A DNA stretch of 64,000 nucleotides from Cannabis sativa (taxonomy: Eukaryota; Streptophyta; Magnoliopsida; Rosales; Cannabaceae), in NCBI RefSeq assembly GCF_029168945.1, contig NC_083605.1, positions 39,073,280 through 39,137,279 on the forward strand, written 5' to 3'. Below, piece after piece: positions 44,292-57,244 of the stretch. The notes under the pieces are model-generated. The model did no database searches. It saw only the letters and a program-made list of their open reading frames with translations, and was not told the origin of the DNA. Within the stretch, counting starts at the first letter, position 1; the number at the start of each line of letters is the position of its first letter. The translations under genes were made by a program, and so were the position numbers.

Positions 44292-45797
44292 GGACGGATA
44301 TTGAACTTTGATTAGATATGTTAAAATTTACTGTAATATCTATTCAATTCAATATCACCTGTTGATCCTAGATAAAATGATCTTAATCTTGATATGGTTA
44401 GGTTCGATCTCAAGAGTACTATACATGTTCTTTGATTTGTTAGTTAAGCCTACTTTTGGGTCAGGGTGATACGTACATTTTGGGAACATGATAGTATAAT
44501 TGAGTGGGAGCACTAACATAAATATGGAATCTATAACTTCTATAGGAATTTAGAAGTGAAACGATGATATCCTTCGAGCTTGGCTAAACAGAGATAAATG
44601 GTTGAGATCTCATTTCACTTCGCTGAAATATCATTTATACGGAGCTAAGTGTTTTAAGGATAAAATACATTGAAGGTGTAACGGTAATTTAGTCCATATT
44701 CAATGTAGATCATCCATTAGAGGGTCATTGATCAAATTAGGATTATAATAATGGATAATTAATAGTGTATCTATATCGTGGAACATATAGAGCGTTCTAT
44801 ATGACTGAGAGTGCAATTCCAAGTTCTAAGTGTGGATTCAATAAGGAGTTAATAAGTTAGGGAATTTACTTGGTAAATTCGGTTCAGCTTATTGGAAGCT
44901 CGGTTATATAGGCCCATGGTCCCCATACTAGTTGAGACCATACTGCTTGTAAGACTGAGTTAATTGATTTTAGTTAATCAATTATAATTCTAAAGTTAGA
45001 CTATGTCTAGTTTATGAATTTTCACAAAGCAAGGGCAAAATTGTAAGAAAAGAGATTCTAGGTTCTATTTGTTAATTAAGAGACTTTGTATGTTTAATTA
45101 ATAAAATATTAAATTACAATATTATTTAATAATTATTTTTTAGTTATTAAATAATTAGAATTGGCATTTAAATGATTGAATTTGAAAATTGGCATTTTTG
45201 AGAAAATAAGATGCAGAAATGATAAAACAACAAAATTGCATAAGTGAAGCCCAATATCCAAAGCCCATAGCCGGCCACACTTAATGGCTTTTATCATTAG
45301 TTTTTACATTATTTTAATGCCAAATAATTCTAACCTAAACCTAAGTGGTTACCTATAAATAGATAGTGATGGCTCACATTCACACTTAACTCTGTCAGAT
45401 GAAAATTGAGTCTCATATTCTATACCATAGCTTCCACCCTCTTCTTCTCTTTTCTTCTATAAATTTTCGAACCTTGAGTGAATGAGTGAGTGCCCACATA
45501 CATCAAGTAGTATCTCAATCATAGTGTGGAAGATTGTGAAGAATCCAATCAACAAGAAGGAGAATCAGTATCAAGGAAGGAGAGAAAGAGATCCAGGTTC
45601 AGATCTTGATTATGTTCTGCTACAGAAAGGAATCAAGGGCTAGAGATCTGAAGGGAATGAGTCATTATATTCCGCTGCACCCAATGTAAGGTTTCCTAAA
45701 CTTTATATGTGTTTATTTCATTGTTTTAGAATTCATATTAGGATGTTAATGAAACATACATGGTAGTAAATCTAGATCCTAGTAAAATATTTCCAAC
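44292..45797 (+). repeat. 5' LTR of copia element C, second part
   Basis: Resumes at GGATATTGAACTTTG (compare 29705). TATAAATAG is at 45354. The LTR end reads TTCCAAC directly followed by the primer site, so a few bases of the usual CCAACAAC end are missing. Together with 24395-24678 about 1.79 kb remains. Confidence 0.88.
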
Positions 45798-45810
45798 TGG
45801 TATCAGAGCC
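45798..45810 (+). other. Copia C primer-binding site, tRNA-iMet type
   Basis: TGGTATCAGAGCC, the canonical form. The sister elements A, B and D carry CC in place of TA. Confidence 0.9.
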
Positions 45811-46056
45811 ATGGTAATGATTTACTTTCATGAAATATGAATAAAAACGACGATATGTGTTGATTTGGATGGTTTCATGTTGATCTGTGTGTTATATGAT
45901 AATTGATTGATGCTTGTGAAATTTTGTGAAAATAATTGAATTTTCGTTTCTGGAATTTCTTTTATTGGATAGTTTGGAAAAGTTCAGCAATTCACTTTTT
46001 ACAGAACTTAATTTCGATTTTATTTGAATTAGTTATGATTTTTTGAAGATTTGAAA

Positions 46057-46268
46057 AAAGATAAGGGTGGTGACACACCCTCACGCGCGCGGACAACGAG
46101 TGAGTGTTCGGACAGCCCATGTCTGAGGAAACATGCTCGGGTTGTCCTGATGCCCTTCATCCGCACGCGAAATGGATGCTTGGAGCCTCCAGCAACGAGG
46201 AAACTCGGCCCACCTCCCTGTTTAGCACACGCGGACAGTATGCAATGCATACTGTCCGTACCACATGC
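46057..46268. repeat. GC-rich cassette with a 12-bp inverted repeat in the C leader
   Basis: About 210 bp of CpG-rich sequence in an AT-rich leader. GGACAGTATGCA (46233-46244) and TGCATACTGTCC (46246-46257) form a perfect 12-bp inverted repeat around one A. A and D have only a 6-bp hairpin here, AACTGT-CCGT-ACAGTT (31543-31558 and about 59521-59540). Confidence 0.8.
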
Positions 46269-47360
46269 ATTTTTTTTTATTTTTCTTCAATTTCTCATAT
46301 TATTTCATGGAATTAACTTCTGATTTTTTATGTAGTTTTGTATTTTGATTTTTTACTTTTCATATTTCAAATCTAATTATTAGAAATAAATTAATTTGAA
46401 TTTTTAAAATTAATTTGAGATATTAGTGTAATTTGAACTTGAAATTAGATAAATATCTATCTTTTTTGCTTAATTATCAATCTTATTTTTAAATTTTGGT
46501 TGTTTTATCTTATTTTAAAATTTAGGGTCAGATATTAAATTTTTTTTATTATTATATTTTTTTAAATTATTTGACCTTATTTAAATTTAAAATAAGATTA
46601 CTATAATCATGATATTTTGAATAGATATAAGATATTTTGATAACTTTTAAATTTTGCTATTTTTTATTTAAATTAAATTATAAAATCAGAAAAGATATTT
46701 ATTATCATTCAATTTTATTGAATATTTAATTTATAAAATAACATGAAAAATTTAAAACATGGTTAGCATATTTTTTTGAAATGATATTTAGGTTAGTTGA
46801 AACCTAATTTTTCAAAATTGTAGGTTTTAATTTTAAAATTTTTATTTAATTTTTTTAAAAAACAGGAAAAAATATTTTTTTTATTATTTATTTATTTATT
46901 TTTTGAATTTTTTTTATAAATTAATTAATTTAAAATTAAATAAATCCTACATCCAACTATCCAAATTCATCTTGTTCCAGGAGTATGTGTGTTAGCTTGT
47001 ATGTAAGTTTTATAAAACCTATTATTGCTTGATCTAAATTGCCATGGTTAACTTGTTGACAGATCCAATGATGTGATTTTAACCCATGGTTCAATTGTCA
47101 ATAGGTCAAGTAAATAATTTGTAACAAGTAAATTTTACATTGTTCTTTCATCTGTGTATGACCTAGTAATATGATTGGATCCATCCAAATCTGTGTGCCT
47201 GTGTGAGCCTATATGTTTGCTTTATGTTTAGATGCATATAGGTTGTTGCTAAATAAAATGTAACACCTTGACAGATTTTATTTAGGCCCATTTAGTTTAT
47301 GGGTCTATTCAATTAATAATTGTTGTTCATTTTAAGGTTAAATTCCTCTCTTTTGGGCCT

Positions 47361-47424
47361 TATGTGAGAGTTGGGGGCCAGTAGAAGTGGGTACGACATA
47401 CTGAACCCAGCTCCCCCTCACATG
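47361..47424 (+). ncRNA. Conserved leader hairpin, copy in C
   Basis: ATGTGAG (47362-47368) pairs with CTCACAT (47417-47423), and GTTGGG pairs with CCCAGC. The first pair is A:T where A has G:C, a compensatory change. Confidence 0.6.
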
Positions 47425-49284
47425 AACTACCCCAACTGTGAAGGCCCATTTGCCTGATTTGGATAATTGTGCTAGGTTAATTAAATTGGTTCAACCTAAT
47501 AAAATTGATTAGCAACATAATTAATTTCAATATTTTTTTTAAATTAATTTAAGAAAAACACTCTTAGTTTAACGAAATTATTTCTAGATAAACTATCTGT
47601 ATTTTTCTTGTATTTAATTAAATATAGAATTATAACTAACTAGATTCTTTCTGAAACTTATTTTAATTATTTCATTAAATATTCATATTTAAGTTGTAAA
47701 TTAGTTATTTCTAACTAATTTTTTTTTTATCAACTTAAATTTCAATATCTTTTGAATTTCAAAATTAAGTTTAGGAATTCTAAGAATTGGTTATTGAAGA
47801 TTCTTAAGATATTTAAGTTGATATTTTTTTAAATATACATCAACTTAAAATGGAATATTTTTCAAATTAGGTGGTTACAATTTAATTTTGATATTTAATC
47901 AAATTTTATTTGAAAAATATTTAAGTTGGATATTTTAGATTTTTTTTTTTCTATAACAACTTAAATTAGATACTTTTTCAAATTTTTGAAAAACACTTAG
48001 TTATTGAAATATATTCTAGATAGTTATTTCTAGAACTAGTCATTTTTTTCTAATATTAAATTAGGAAAATATTTTAAATTGTAAAATTAATTATTTAATA
48101 ATTAATTTTGGTACAATCTAAGTTAAGTATATTTTCCTAGTATTAAACTAGAATTAATAATTAAGTCTCCTCTATACTTAATTATTTATTTCTCGAATTT
48201 AATACATTTAATTAAATTGAAAATTTAAATATCTAACTCAATTTTCATCACGATACTTAAATATTGTTATTTTCATGATATTTACTTAAATAGAAAATTA
48301 TTTTAAGTTGGAAATTTTCTTTAAAATTTCATAATAGCTTAAATTTGAATAATTTTCAAATATATTTTTTTTGTTAATCAATATTTCGAAATTGTATTTC
48401 TTTAATTCAAAAATTTGAAATTTTATTTGAAAAATAGATTAAAGTTGAAAATTATTTATTTTTGAACCAACTTAAATCAATGATTTTTTAATTTAATGAT
48501 TAATTAAAATAAATCAATTAAAATATATTATTATTAGAAAATGAATTAATTAGTCAATGAAAGTCTAGATAATTATTATCTGTTTTGCTTGAAGTATTTT
48601 TCTAGTGTATTGAACTAAATAGAAAATTAATATTTAAGTTGATTTTCATCATGATACTTAAATATTTGAAATTTTTCTTTAATATTTAATTAAATAGAAA
48701 AATTATATTTTTTGTTGTAAATTAATATTGGGCCAACATAAAATTAGAATAATTTTTTCCAGGATTTTTTTTTTATTTTAACAAGCAATTTCGAAAATTG
48801 TATTCTTAAATACTTCAATTTTGGAAATGCTATATATATTTATAGAAAATTAAATTTGATTTGTAAATTAATTTAAATTAATTTCGAAACAACTTAAATT
48901 GAATAATTTTCTAAATATTTATTGGAAATTATTCCTAAAATGGAAATAATTCATTTTCTTTTCATATCCATCTAAGTATAATTTTATAAATATTAAATTA
49001 AAATTTATATTTAAAATTTTTCATTGTAAATTGGAAATTTTAATTAAATAAATATATATTTAAAATAAATTGATTAAAATAAATATTAGAAGAAAATACA
49101 CTTTAAATAACGAGCTTTATTATTATTAGGATATTCGAACTCCATTGTTTGTTTTACATAGCTATTGTTTTAGTGAGTAATCCTCTTTAATGGAGGAACG
49201 TTCATTAGCAAGTTAGCGTCGTAGAATCTCAAAAGACAAGTATTTTTGTAAGTTTTTTATATTAGTATTGATCACCCTAATGGT

Positions 49285-49289
49285 GGCGA
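49285..49289. repeat. Target-site duplication GGCGA of copia B, left copy
   Basis: GGCGA precedes B, and TGCGA follows at 57245-57249 (one mismatch). B's own leader shows the uninterrupted sequence GGTGGCGACTGTATAAG at 51413-51429. Confidence 0.85.
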
Positions 49290-51162
49290 TGTTGGGTTTT
49301 ATGCCCTAAATACACTCCATTACAATGTAATCCGCATTATTCAATATCATTAAATAAACAGAAGTATTTTTCATTCATTTGTGCATGTTTTGGTTCACCT
49401 TATCAATTATGTGTCTATTTGATTTATAAATTCATCCAAACCCTTTTCACATACTTGTTCCTGTTTATTGTGTTGTCAGCACAGTGGAAAGTAAACATGA
49501 TTATGTGATTAAAGATTCCTAGATTTATCAGAACACTTGGGTTTTCCTGATATGACAATCTACAACAGAGTTTACTTGCATTTGGAAAAATGCTATGTTC
49601 TTTCCAGAGTATTGGTTAAAGTAAAGCTTGGGTTGGATGCATGGAGTATGCATCAGAAGGGACTGATATTGAACTTTGACATAGATTTATTAAACTTACC
49701 GTAATATCTATTCAATTCAATATCACCTTGTTGATCCTAGATCAAATGATCTTAATCCTGATATGATTAGGTTCAGTCTCAAGAGTGTTATTCGTAATCT
49801 TTGATTTGTTAGTTAAGCCTACTTTTGGGTCAGGGTGATACGTACATTTTGGTAACACGGTAGTGCAATTAAGTGGGAGCGCTAACATAAATATAGAATC
49901 TATAGCTTTTATCTGGCGAATAGAAAGTAAAAGATGATTTCCTTCGAGCTTGACCAAACAAAAATAAATGGTGGAGTACTCATTGCACTTAGCTGAAATA
50001 TCATTTATACGGGGTTAAGTGTTTTAACGATAAAATACATTGTAGGGTGTTACGGTAATTTGATCCCTTTACAGTGTAAATCATCTATATAGAGGATCAT
50101 TGATCAAATTAGGATTGTAACAATGGATAATTAATAGCATGTCTATATGGTGGAACATATAGAGCGTTCTATATAGCTGAGAGTGCAATTTTAGGTTCTA
50201 TGTGTGGATTCAACGAAGAATTAATAAGTTGGTGAATTTAAGAGGTAAATTCTTGATCTGCTTATTGGAAGCACGGATATATAGGCCCATGGTCCCCACA
50301 CTAGTTGAGACATACTACTTGTAAGACTCATTTAATTGGTTTTAATTAATCAATTATAATTCTCAAGTTAGACTATGTCTATTTGTGAATTTATCACTAA
50401 GTAACGGCGAAACTGTAAAGAAAGAGTTTATAGGGTATATTTGTTAATTAAGAGACTTTGGTTAGTCTAATTAATAAATATAATAAATGACAATATTATT
50501 TAATAATTAATTATGGTTATTAAATAGTTGAAATTGACATTTAAGTGGTTGAATTTGAAAAATTAGCGTTTTTGAGAAATTGGGATGCAGAAATGATAAA
50601 ACAGCAAAATCGCAAAAGTGAGGCCCATATCCACAAGCCATGGCCGGCCACGTGCATAGGGTTTTATCATTTAATATTTGCATTATTTTAATGCCATATA
50701 ATTCAAACCTAACCCTATGTGGTATTCTATAAATAGAAAGTGATTACTTCAGGAAAGTGACAATGCATCTTATTCCTTTCAGAGAAAAACCTGAGCCTTC
50801 TCTCTTAAAACCTAGTCGCCACCTCTCTTTCTTCTTCTTCTTTGATTGTTTCGAAACCCCTTAGTGATAGAGTAGTGCCCACACACAGCAACTGGTACCT
50901 CAATCATAATGTGGAAGATCGTGAAGAATCCAGATTCAACAAAGAAGGATATTCGGGCTCAGATCTTGATAATACTCTGCGACAGAAAGGATACAAGGGC
51001 TAGAGATCTGAGTGGAAGGAGACATATTATTCTGCTGCACCCAATGTAAGGTTTCTCATACTTTATATGTGTTTACTTTTAATCGTTTTAGAAGTTCATA
51101 TTTAGGATGTTAATCAACATACTTGTGAGTAGATCTAAGATCCTGGTAAAATAATTCCAACA
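49290..51162 (+). repeat. Copia B 5' LTR
   Basis: 1873 bp, TGTTGGG to CCAACA, with TATAAATAG at 50728. Confidence 0.93.
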
Positions 51163-51760
51163 ACTGACCTCAGAGCCATGGTAATTGATTTTCTTGCAAG
51201 AAATTTGGACTTAAAACTATTTGTTTGTGATTTGGATGGTTTCATGTTGTTTTGTGTGTTGTATCGATCTCCATTGTTGGTTTTACATAGCTATTGTTTT
51301 AGTGAGTAATCCTTTCTAATGGAAGAACGTTCATTAGCAAGTTAGCATCATTTAATCTAGAAAGATAAGTATTTTTGTAAGTTTTTTATATTAGTATTGA
51401 TCACCCTAATGGTGGCGACTGTATAAGACTTACATAAGTATGAAAAAATGGTTGAAGCTCATAAGATAGAATAGCCTCGACTCTTGCCTAAACGGGACAG
51501 CGTTGGATTCCAATCTTGATCGAATAAAAGGTTGCTATAATGTTTATCATTTTAGATGAATTGACAACTCTATTCAATGGATGATGCTTTGACTCTTGCC
51601 TAAATGGGACACTGTATCAGTTTGTTGGAAACCTTGGAAAATAAACTATGTTAAATTTAGTATTTTTATAACATATGTGATTCTTTGTTATTTTCTAAAC
51701 ATGTGTATGAATTTATTGAACCAAAACCTTACTTCTGTTTTATTGATGTGTTGTAGTGCC
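51163..51760 (+). other. Copia B shortened leader
   Basis: The proximal 95 bp match A and D. A deletion junction near 51261 joins them to the distal block (CGATCTCCATTGTTGG). The paired motif is present at 51474-51510 and 51587-51620. No gene is present. Confidence 0.8.
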
Positions 51761-52260
51761 AATATGAATAACCCTCACCCCGATCCACTCCTAGCCAAGG
51801 TCTTGGCCAATGAACTCTATAGTGTGAAAATGCATCCTGGTAGTTGCATTAACTCGCACCTATTGTTGATAAAAGGCAAATCTACTTGGAATTGAATTAT
51901 CAAAGGAACAATGGGTACAATTCATTCTTAATAGTCTTCCTCCGGAGTATAATGGATTTGTTGTATCTTACATGATCAACAATTTTAACTCCTCCAACAT
52001 GGATAAGCTCGAAGCAGAATTAAGAGCTCATGAACGAAATTTGATTTTAATGCCACCTCCTGGTTTTGCAAACTTTAATCAGAGGAAGAGGATTAAACAT
52101 GAAGGCTCTAACAAAGCTGCTTCTTCAAGTACAATTATTAGACATAATCTTCTATGTTCGAATTGTAATGAAGAGGGACATCAAGAAGAACGATGTCCTC
52201 GGCTTCTAAACAGTTCAAACGAAGGTAATGCTTTTGTCTTTGAATCATGTGTTTTAGAGA
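51761..52260 (+). pseudogene. Copia B gag remnant with zinc knuckle
   Basis: A short N-terminal-like piece (51761-51895, ending in a stop) is followed after a shift by residues reading LSKEQWVQFILNSLPPEYNG near 51895-51960, and from ATG 51972 by the C-terminal part of a copia Gag (KLEAELRAHERNL) with the CCHC knuckle CSNCNEEGHQEERC near 52158-52200. The usual N-terminal Gag region, complete in D (62298 onward), is mostly deleted. No full Gag can be made. Confidence 0.8.
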
Positions 52261-53270
52261 ATGACAAATCCACATGGATTGTTTATTCTGGGTCTACTAA
52301 CCATGTTTGTTCTTCACTGCAGCTGCTTGAAACTTGGAAAAATCTGCACCCAGAAGAGTTAAAGCTTAAAGTTGGAAATAACGAGTTAGTATCGGTCAAA
52401 GCTAGAGGAACGACCCGTATTAAGTTTCATTCAAAAAGATTTTTACTTTTAAAAAATGTTTTATTTATTCCAAACTTTAGTAGAAACTTGATTAGTGTTT
52501 CATGTTTACAAAAACAATTTTATATATTGAATTTTTCGAGTTCTAATTGTTCAATTTCTTATAATGGATTTCATATATGTGTTGCTAACATGGAACAAGG
52601 GCTTTATGTTTTAAGACCTGATACGCAAATGTCACTAAATACTGAACTTTTTAATGTAGCTAAACCTAGAAGCCTTAAAAGAAAAGAGATTGATAATGAT
52701 GAACAAACATATCTATGGCATTTACGTTTAGGTCATATAGGCTTTGATAGACTCAATAGGCTAACCAATGACGGTCCATTGAAAAATGTCGTCTTAGGTG
52801 AATTGCCAGTATTCGAGTCTTGCCTAGAAGGAAAAATGACCAAACATTCTTTCTCTACAAAGGGAGAGCGTGCCAAACCACCCCTAGGGTTAGGGCATTT
52901 TGATGTTTGCGAACCTCTAAGTAAAAGCCGAGGTGGTTATGAGTATTTCGTCACATTCATTGACGATTTCTCTAGATATAGTTTTCTTTACCTAATGCAA
53001 AAGAAATCTGAAACGTTTGAAAAGTTTCAGGAATTTCATGCTTTGGCTCAAAACAAATTAGGTAAAACATTAAAGATCTTGCGAACTGATAGGGGTGGAG
53101 AATATATGGATATGCAGTTCAAAGATCATTTAATTGAACTTGAAATTGAATCCCAATACACTGCCCCAAGCACTCCACAGCAAAATGGAGTTCCAGAAAG
53201 AAGAAATTGCACTCTTTTGGAAATGGTTAGGTCTATGCTGAGTTATTCAATTCTGCCTACGTCCTTCTAG
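52261..53270 (+). pseudogene. Copia B pol: protease and integrase core
   Basis: The frame open from 51972 to 53270 continues from Gag. The protease segment reads WIVYSGSTNHVCSS, where the family has Asp at the Tyr position, so the catalytic residue is lost. The GAG-pre-integrase finger follows (YLWHLRLGHIGFDRL; H,H then CLEGK with one Cys visible). The integrase core has FIDDFSRYSFLY, the second Asp in LRTDRGGEYMD, and the Glu in PQQNGVPERRN. It ends at TAG 53268-53270, where a Trp codon (SFWG) would be expected. Confidence 0.92.
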
Positions 53271-55373
53271 GGATATGCTATTCAGAAGGCAAACGACATT
53301 TTAAATGTTGTTCCATCTAAAGCAGTCCCTAAGACACGCGTCGAACTATGGAATGTTCGTACACCTAGTTTACTCCATTATAGAATTAAGGGGTGCCCTG
53401 CTCATGTCTTGAGAAAGAAAGAAGGCAAACTGGAATCGCGAACTGAAGTTTGCATGTTTGTCGGGAATTCTAAAGAGACTAGGGGTAGACTATTTTATAG
53501 TTATAAGGATAATAAAGTATTTGTTTCTACAAATGCTACTTTTCTTGAAGATAACTATATTAAAGACAACAATCCAAAAAGTAAAATTGTATTAGAGAAA
53601 ATGCTTACATATATAACTCTTTCCAATGTTCCGTCCTCTTCCACTCAACAAGAGGATAATCCCACTCCCTCAGTCGAAACTACTGAGAAAACTACTACTA
53701 AAGTTCGTGTTCAGAAGATCACCGCTCCTCGTCGTAGTGGGAGGGTTTCTACAAAACCGTCTCGTTATGGCTTAGAAGGTGAAATTAATATGGTCGTTGG
53801 TAACGGTATTGAAGACGAACCATTAACCTATAAATAGGCAATGGCAAGTCCAGAACAGAAACGGTGGTCAGCCGACGTGGATTCAGAGATGGATTCCATG
53901 AAAAAGAACAAAGTCTGGGAATATGTAGATGCACCCGATGACTATCATCCAATCGGATGTAAGTGGGTCTACAAGAAGAAAAGAGGTGCTGGAGGCGAAG
54001 TCGAATCTTTTAAAGCTAGACTGGTTGCCAAGGGTTATACCCAAAGAGAAGGTGTGGACGATGAGGAAACTTTTAGTCCAGTCGCCATGCTTAAATCCAT
54101 CCGAATTCTTCTCTCCATCGCAGCCGCTTTCGATTATGAAATCTGGCAAATGGATGTCAAGACAGCCTTCCTTAATGGGGTTCTTGAAGAAACAATCTAT
54201 ATGGAGCAACAAGAAGGTTATGTTCTTCAAGGGCAGGAAAAGAAAGTTTGCAAGTTAAATCGGTCTATTTATGGAGTTAAGCAAGCTTCTCGCTCGTGGA
54301 ATAAAAGGTTTGATGAAATCATCAAAACCTACGGCTTTCTTCAGAATGAAGATGAACCTTGTGTTTACCAACTCAAGGAAGACCAAGTAGTAGTATTCCT
54401 GGTCCTTTATGTTGACGACATTTTGTTCACTGGCAACAATATCAAGAAAATTACTGACATTAAGGAATGGCTAGACACTCAATTCGAAATGAAACATTTG
54501 GGTGAGGCTGCCTATGTTCTCGGTATTCAAATTATAAGAAACCGGAAGAACAGATCCCTTGCTCTCTCTCAAACAACTTACATTGATAAAGTTTTTGAGA
54601 GATTCTCCATGACCAACACCAAAGGGGCGACTATGCCTTCTAGATATGGTATCCGTCTATCTAAGGAACAGTGTCCTGCTGATCCTTAAGAGATAGAGGA
54701 CATGGGAAAAATTCCTTATGCTTCTGCAGTTGGAAGTCTAATGTATGCAATGTTGTGCACTAGACCTGACATCTGCTATGGAGTAGGAATCGTGAGCAGG
54801 GATCAGACAAATCCAGGTCAGGAACATTGGAATGCTGTTAAGTATATTCTGAAATACTTGAAGAGTACAAGGCATTATGTGTTAGTCTACAAGGGTGGTG
54901 CTTTAAATCCCATAGGCTATACCGACTAAGATTTCCAGGTATGTCTTGATAACAGGAAATCTATATCTGGGATGGTGTTTACCATTGGGGGTGGAGCAGT
55001 GGTTTGGAGAAGTGCTAAACAAACCGCGATTTCAGATTCTACCATGGAGGCAGAATACATAGCTGGCAAAGAACTAGTCTGGCTGAGAAAGTTCTTCACC
55101 GGTCTCGGTGTTGTGCCTGGAGTGGAAAAGCCTCTAATTTTACTTTGTGATAACACTGGAGCTATAGCCAACAGTAAGGAGCCTCTAAGCCACAAGAGAA
55201 GCAAACATATAGAAAGGAAATATCATATCATCAGAGAATATGTGACAAGAGGGGATGTACTGGTGGAAAAAGTGGACACAGAAGAGAACTTAGCTGATCC
55301 ATTCACCAAAGTATTGGCAGTGACTGCATTCGAAAAGCACCGTCAGAATTTAGGATTAATTAAGATGCACTGA
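53271..55373 (+). pseudogene. Copia B pol: integrase end, RT, RNase H
   Basis: Same frame as the upstream part, broken by stops at 53835-53837, 54687-54689 and 54927-54929 before the natural stop at 55371-55373. It contains the integrase tail (KGCPAHVLRKK), a Ser/Thr-rich linker, RT with DVKTAFLNGVLEE and the catalytic VLYVDDILFTGN near 54405-54440, and RNase H (DSTMEAEYIAGKE; LLCDNTGAIA; ADPFTK). All lesions are single-codon stops without frameshift, so decay is mainly by substitution. It is clearly Ty1/copia by domain order (IN before RT); I do not assign a clade. Confidence 0.93.
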
Positions 55374-55402
55374 TTAGTTTTATATTAGTGCAAGTGGGAG
55401 TT

Positions 55403-57244
55403 TGTTGGGTTTTATGCCCTAAATAAAACTCCATTTCAATGTAATCCGCATTATTCAATATCAATAAAGAAACAGAAGTATTTTTCATTCATTTGTGTAT
55501 GTTTTGGTTCACCTTATCAATAATTTGTCTATTTGATTTATAAATTCATCAAAACCCTTTTCACATACTTGTTCCTGTTCATTTTGTTGTCAGCAAAGTG
55601 GAAAGTAAACATGACTATGTGCTTAAAGATTCCTAGATTTATCAGAACACTAGGGTTTTACTAATATGACAATCTACAATAGAGTTTACTTGCATTTGGA
55701 GAAATGCTATGTTCTTTCCAGAGAATTGGTTGAAGTAAATCTTCGGTTGGATGCATGGAGTATGCATCGAAAGGGACCGATATTGAACTTTGACATAGAT
55801 TTATGAAACTTACCGTAATATCTATTCAATTCAATATCACCTAGTTGATCCTAGATCAAATGATCTTAATCTTGATATGATTAGGTTCAATCTCAAGAGT
55901 GTTATTCGTGTTCTTTGATTTTTTAGTTAAGCCCACTTTTGGGTCAGGGTGATACGTACATTTTGGGAACATGGTAGTGCAATTTAGTGGGAGCGCTAAC
56001 ATAAATATGGAATCTATAGCTTCTATCTGGCGAATAGAAAGTAAAAGATGATTTCCTTCGAGCTTGACCAAACAAAAATAAATGGTGGAGTACTCATTTC
56101 ACTTAGCTGAAATATCATTTATACGGGATTAAGTGTTTTAAGGATAAAATACATTGTAGGGTGTTACGGTAATTTGATCCCTTTATAGTGTAGATCATCT
56201 ATATAGAGGATCATTGATCAAATTAGGATTATAACAATGGATAATTAATAGCATGTCTATATGGTAGAACATATAGAGCGTTCCATATAGCTGAGAGTGC
56301 AATTCTAAGTTCTATGGGTAGATTCAACGAAGAATTAATAAGTCAGTGAATTTAAGAGGTAAATTCTTGATCTGCTTATTGGAAGCACGGATATATAGGC
56401 CCATGGTCCCCACACTAGTTGAGACAATACTACTTGTAAGACTCATTTAATTGGTTTTAATTAATCAATTATAATTCTCAAGTTAGACTATCAATTATAA
56501 TTCTCAAGTTAGACTATGTCTATTTGTTAATTAAGAGACTTTGGTTAGTCTAATTAATAAATATAATAAATCAAAATAGTATTTAATAATTAATTATAGT
56601 TATTAAATGGTTGAAATTGACATTTAACTGGTTGAATTTGAAAAATTGGTATGTTTGAGAAAAGGGGATGCAGAAATGATAAAACAGCAAAATTGTAAAA
56701 GTGAGGCCCATATCCACAAGCCATGGCTGACCACTTGCATAGGGTTTATCATTTAATATTTTCATTATTTTAATACCATATAATTCAAACCTAACCCTAT
56801 GTCGTATTCTACAAATAGAAAGTGATGGCTTCAGGGAAGTGACAATGCATCTTATTCCTTTCAGAGAAAAACCTGAGTCTTCTCTCTCAAAACCTAGCCA
56901 CCACCTCTATTTCTTCTTCTTCTTTCATTGTTTCGAAACCCCTTAGTGATAGAGTAGTGCCCACACACAGCAAGTGGTACCTCAATCATAGTGTGGAAGA
57001 TCTTGAAGAATCCAGATTCAACAAAGAAGGATATTCGGGCTCAGATCTTGATAATACTCTGTGACAGAAAGGATACAAGGGTTAGAGATCAGAGTGGAAG
57101 GAGACATATTATTCCGCTGCACCCAATGTAAGGTTTCTCATACTTTATATGTGTTTACTTATAATCGTTTTAGAAGTTCATATTTAGGATGTTAATTAAC
57201 ATACTTGTTAGTAGATCTAAGATCCTGGTAAAATAATTTCAACA
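55403..57244 (+). repeat. Copia B 3' LTR
   Basis: 1842 bp. It carries a short local duplication near 56465-56517 (ATCAATTATAATTCTCAAGT twice) followed by a gap against the 5' LTR, and a mutated TATA box. Confidence 0.92.

Larger units (their letters stand above)
45811..49289 (+). other. Long AT-rich 5' leader of copia C
   Basis: Homologous to the leaders of A and D. A GC-rich cassette (46057-46268) replaces the short segment that A has at 31505-31558. The conserved block is at 46945-47520 with a hairpin at 47361-47424. The distal block (49130-49289) ends at CACCCTAATGGTGGCGA, where B is inserted. Open stretches at 46029-46323 on both strands lie in the GC-rich cassette and match no family I know. 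Confidence 0.8.
49290..57244 (+). mobile_element. Copia element B: coding-type member, now defective
   Basis: LTRs 49290-51162 (1873 bp) and 55403-57244 (1842 bp) differ by many substitutions and a gap near 56505, so it is older than A. Internal: primer site TGACCTCAGAGCC (51165), about 95 bp of leader, then a direct jump to the distal leader block at about 51261 (the 3-kb AT-rich leader is deleted), a gag remnant, and one pol frame with four in-frame stops. The polypurine tract is AGTGGGAGTT. It is inserted in the leader of C. Confidence 0.92.

Noticed and set aside
46029..46323. Overlapping open frames of 70-90 aa on both strands in the GC-rich cassette of the C leader
   Set aside because: High GC lowers stop frequency in all frames. 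No conserved motif, and the cassette is absent from A and D.
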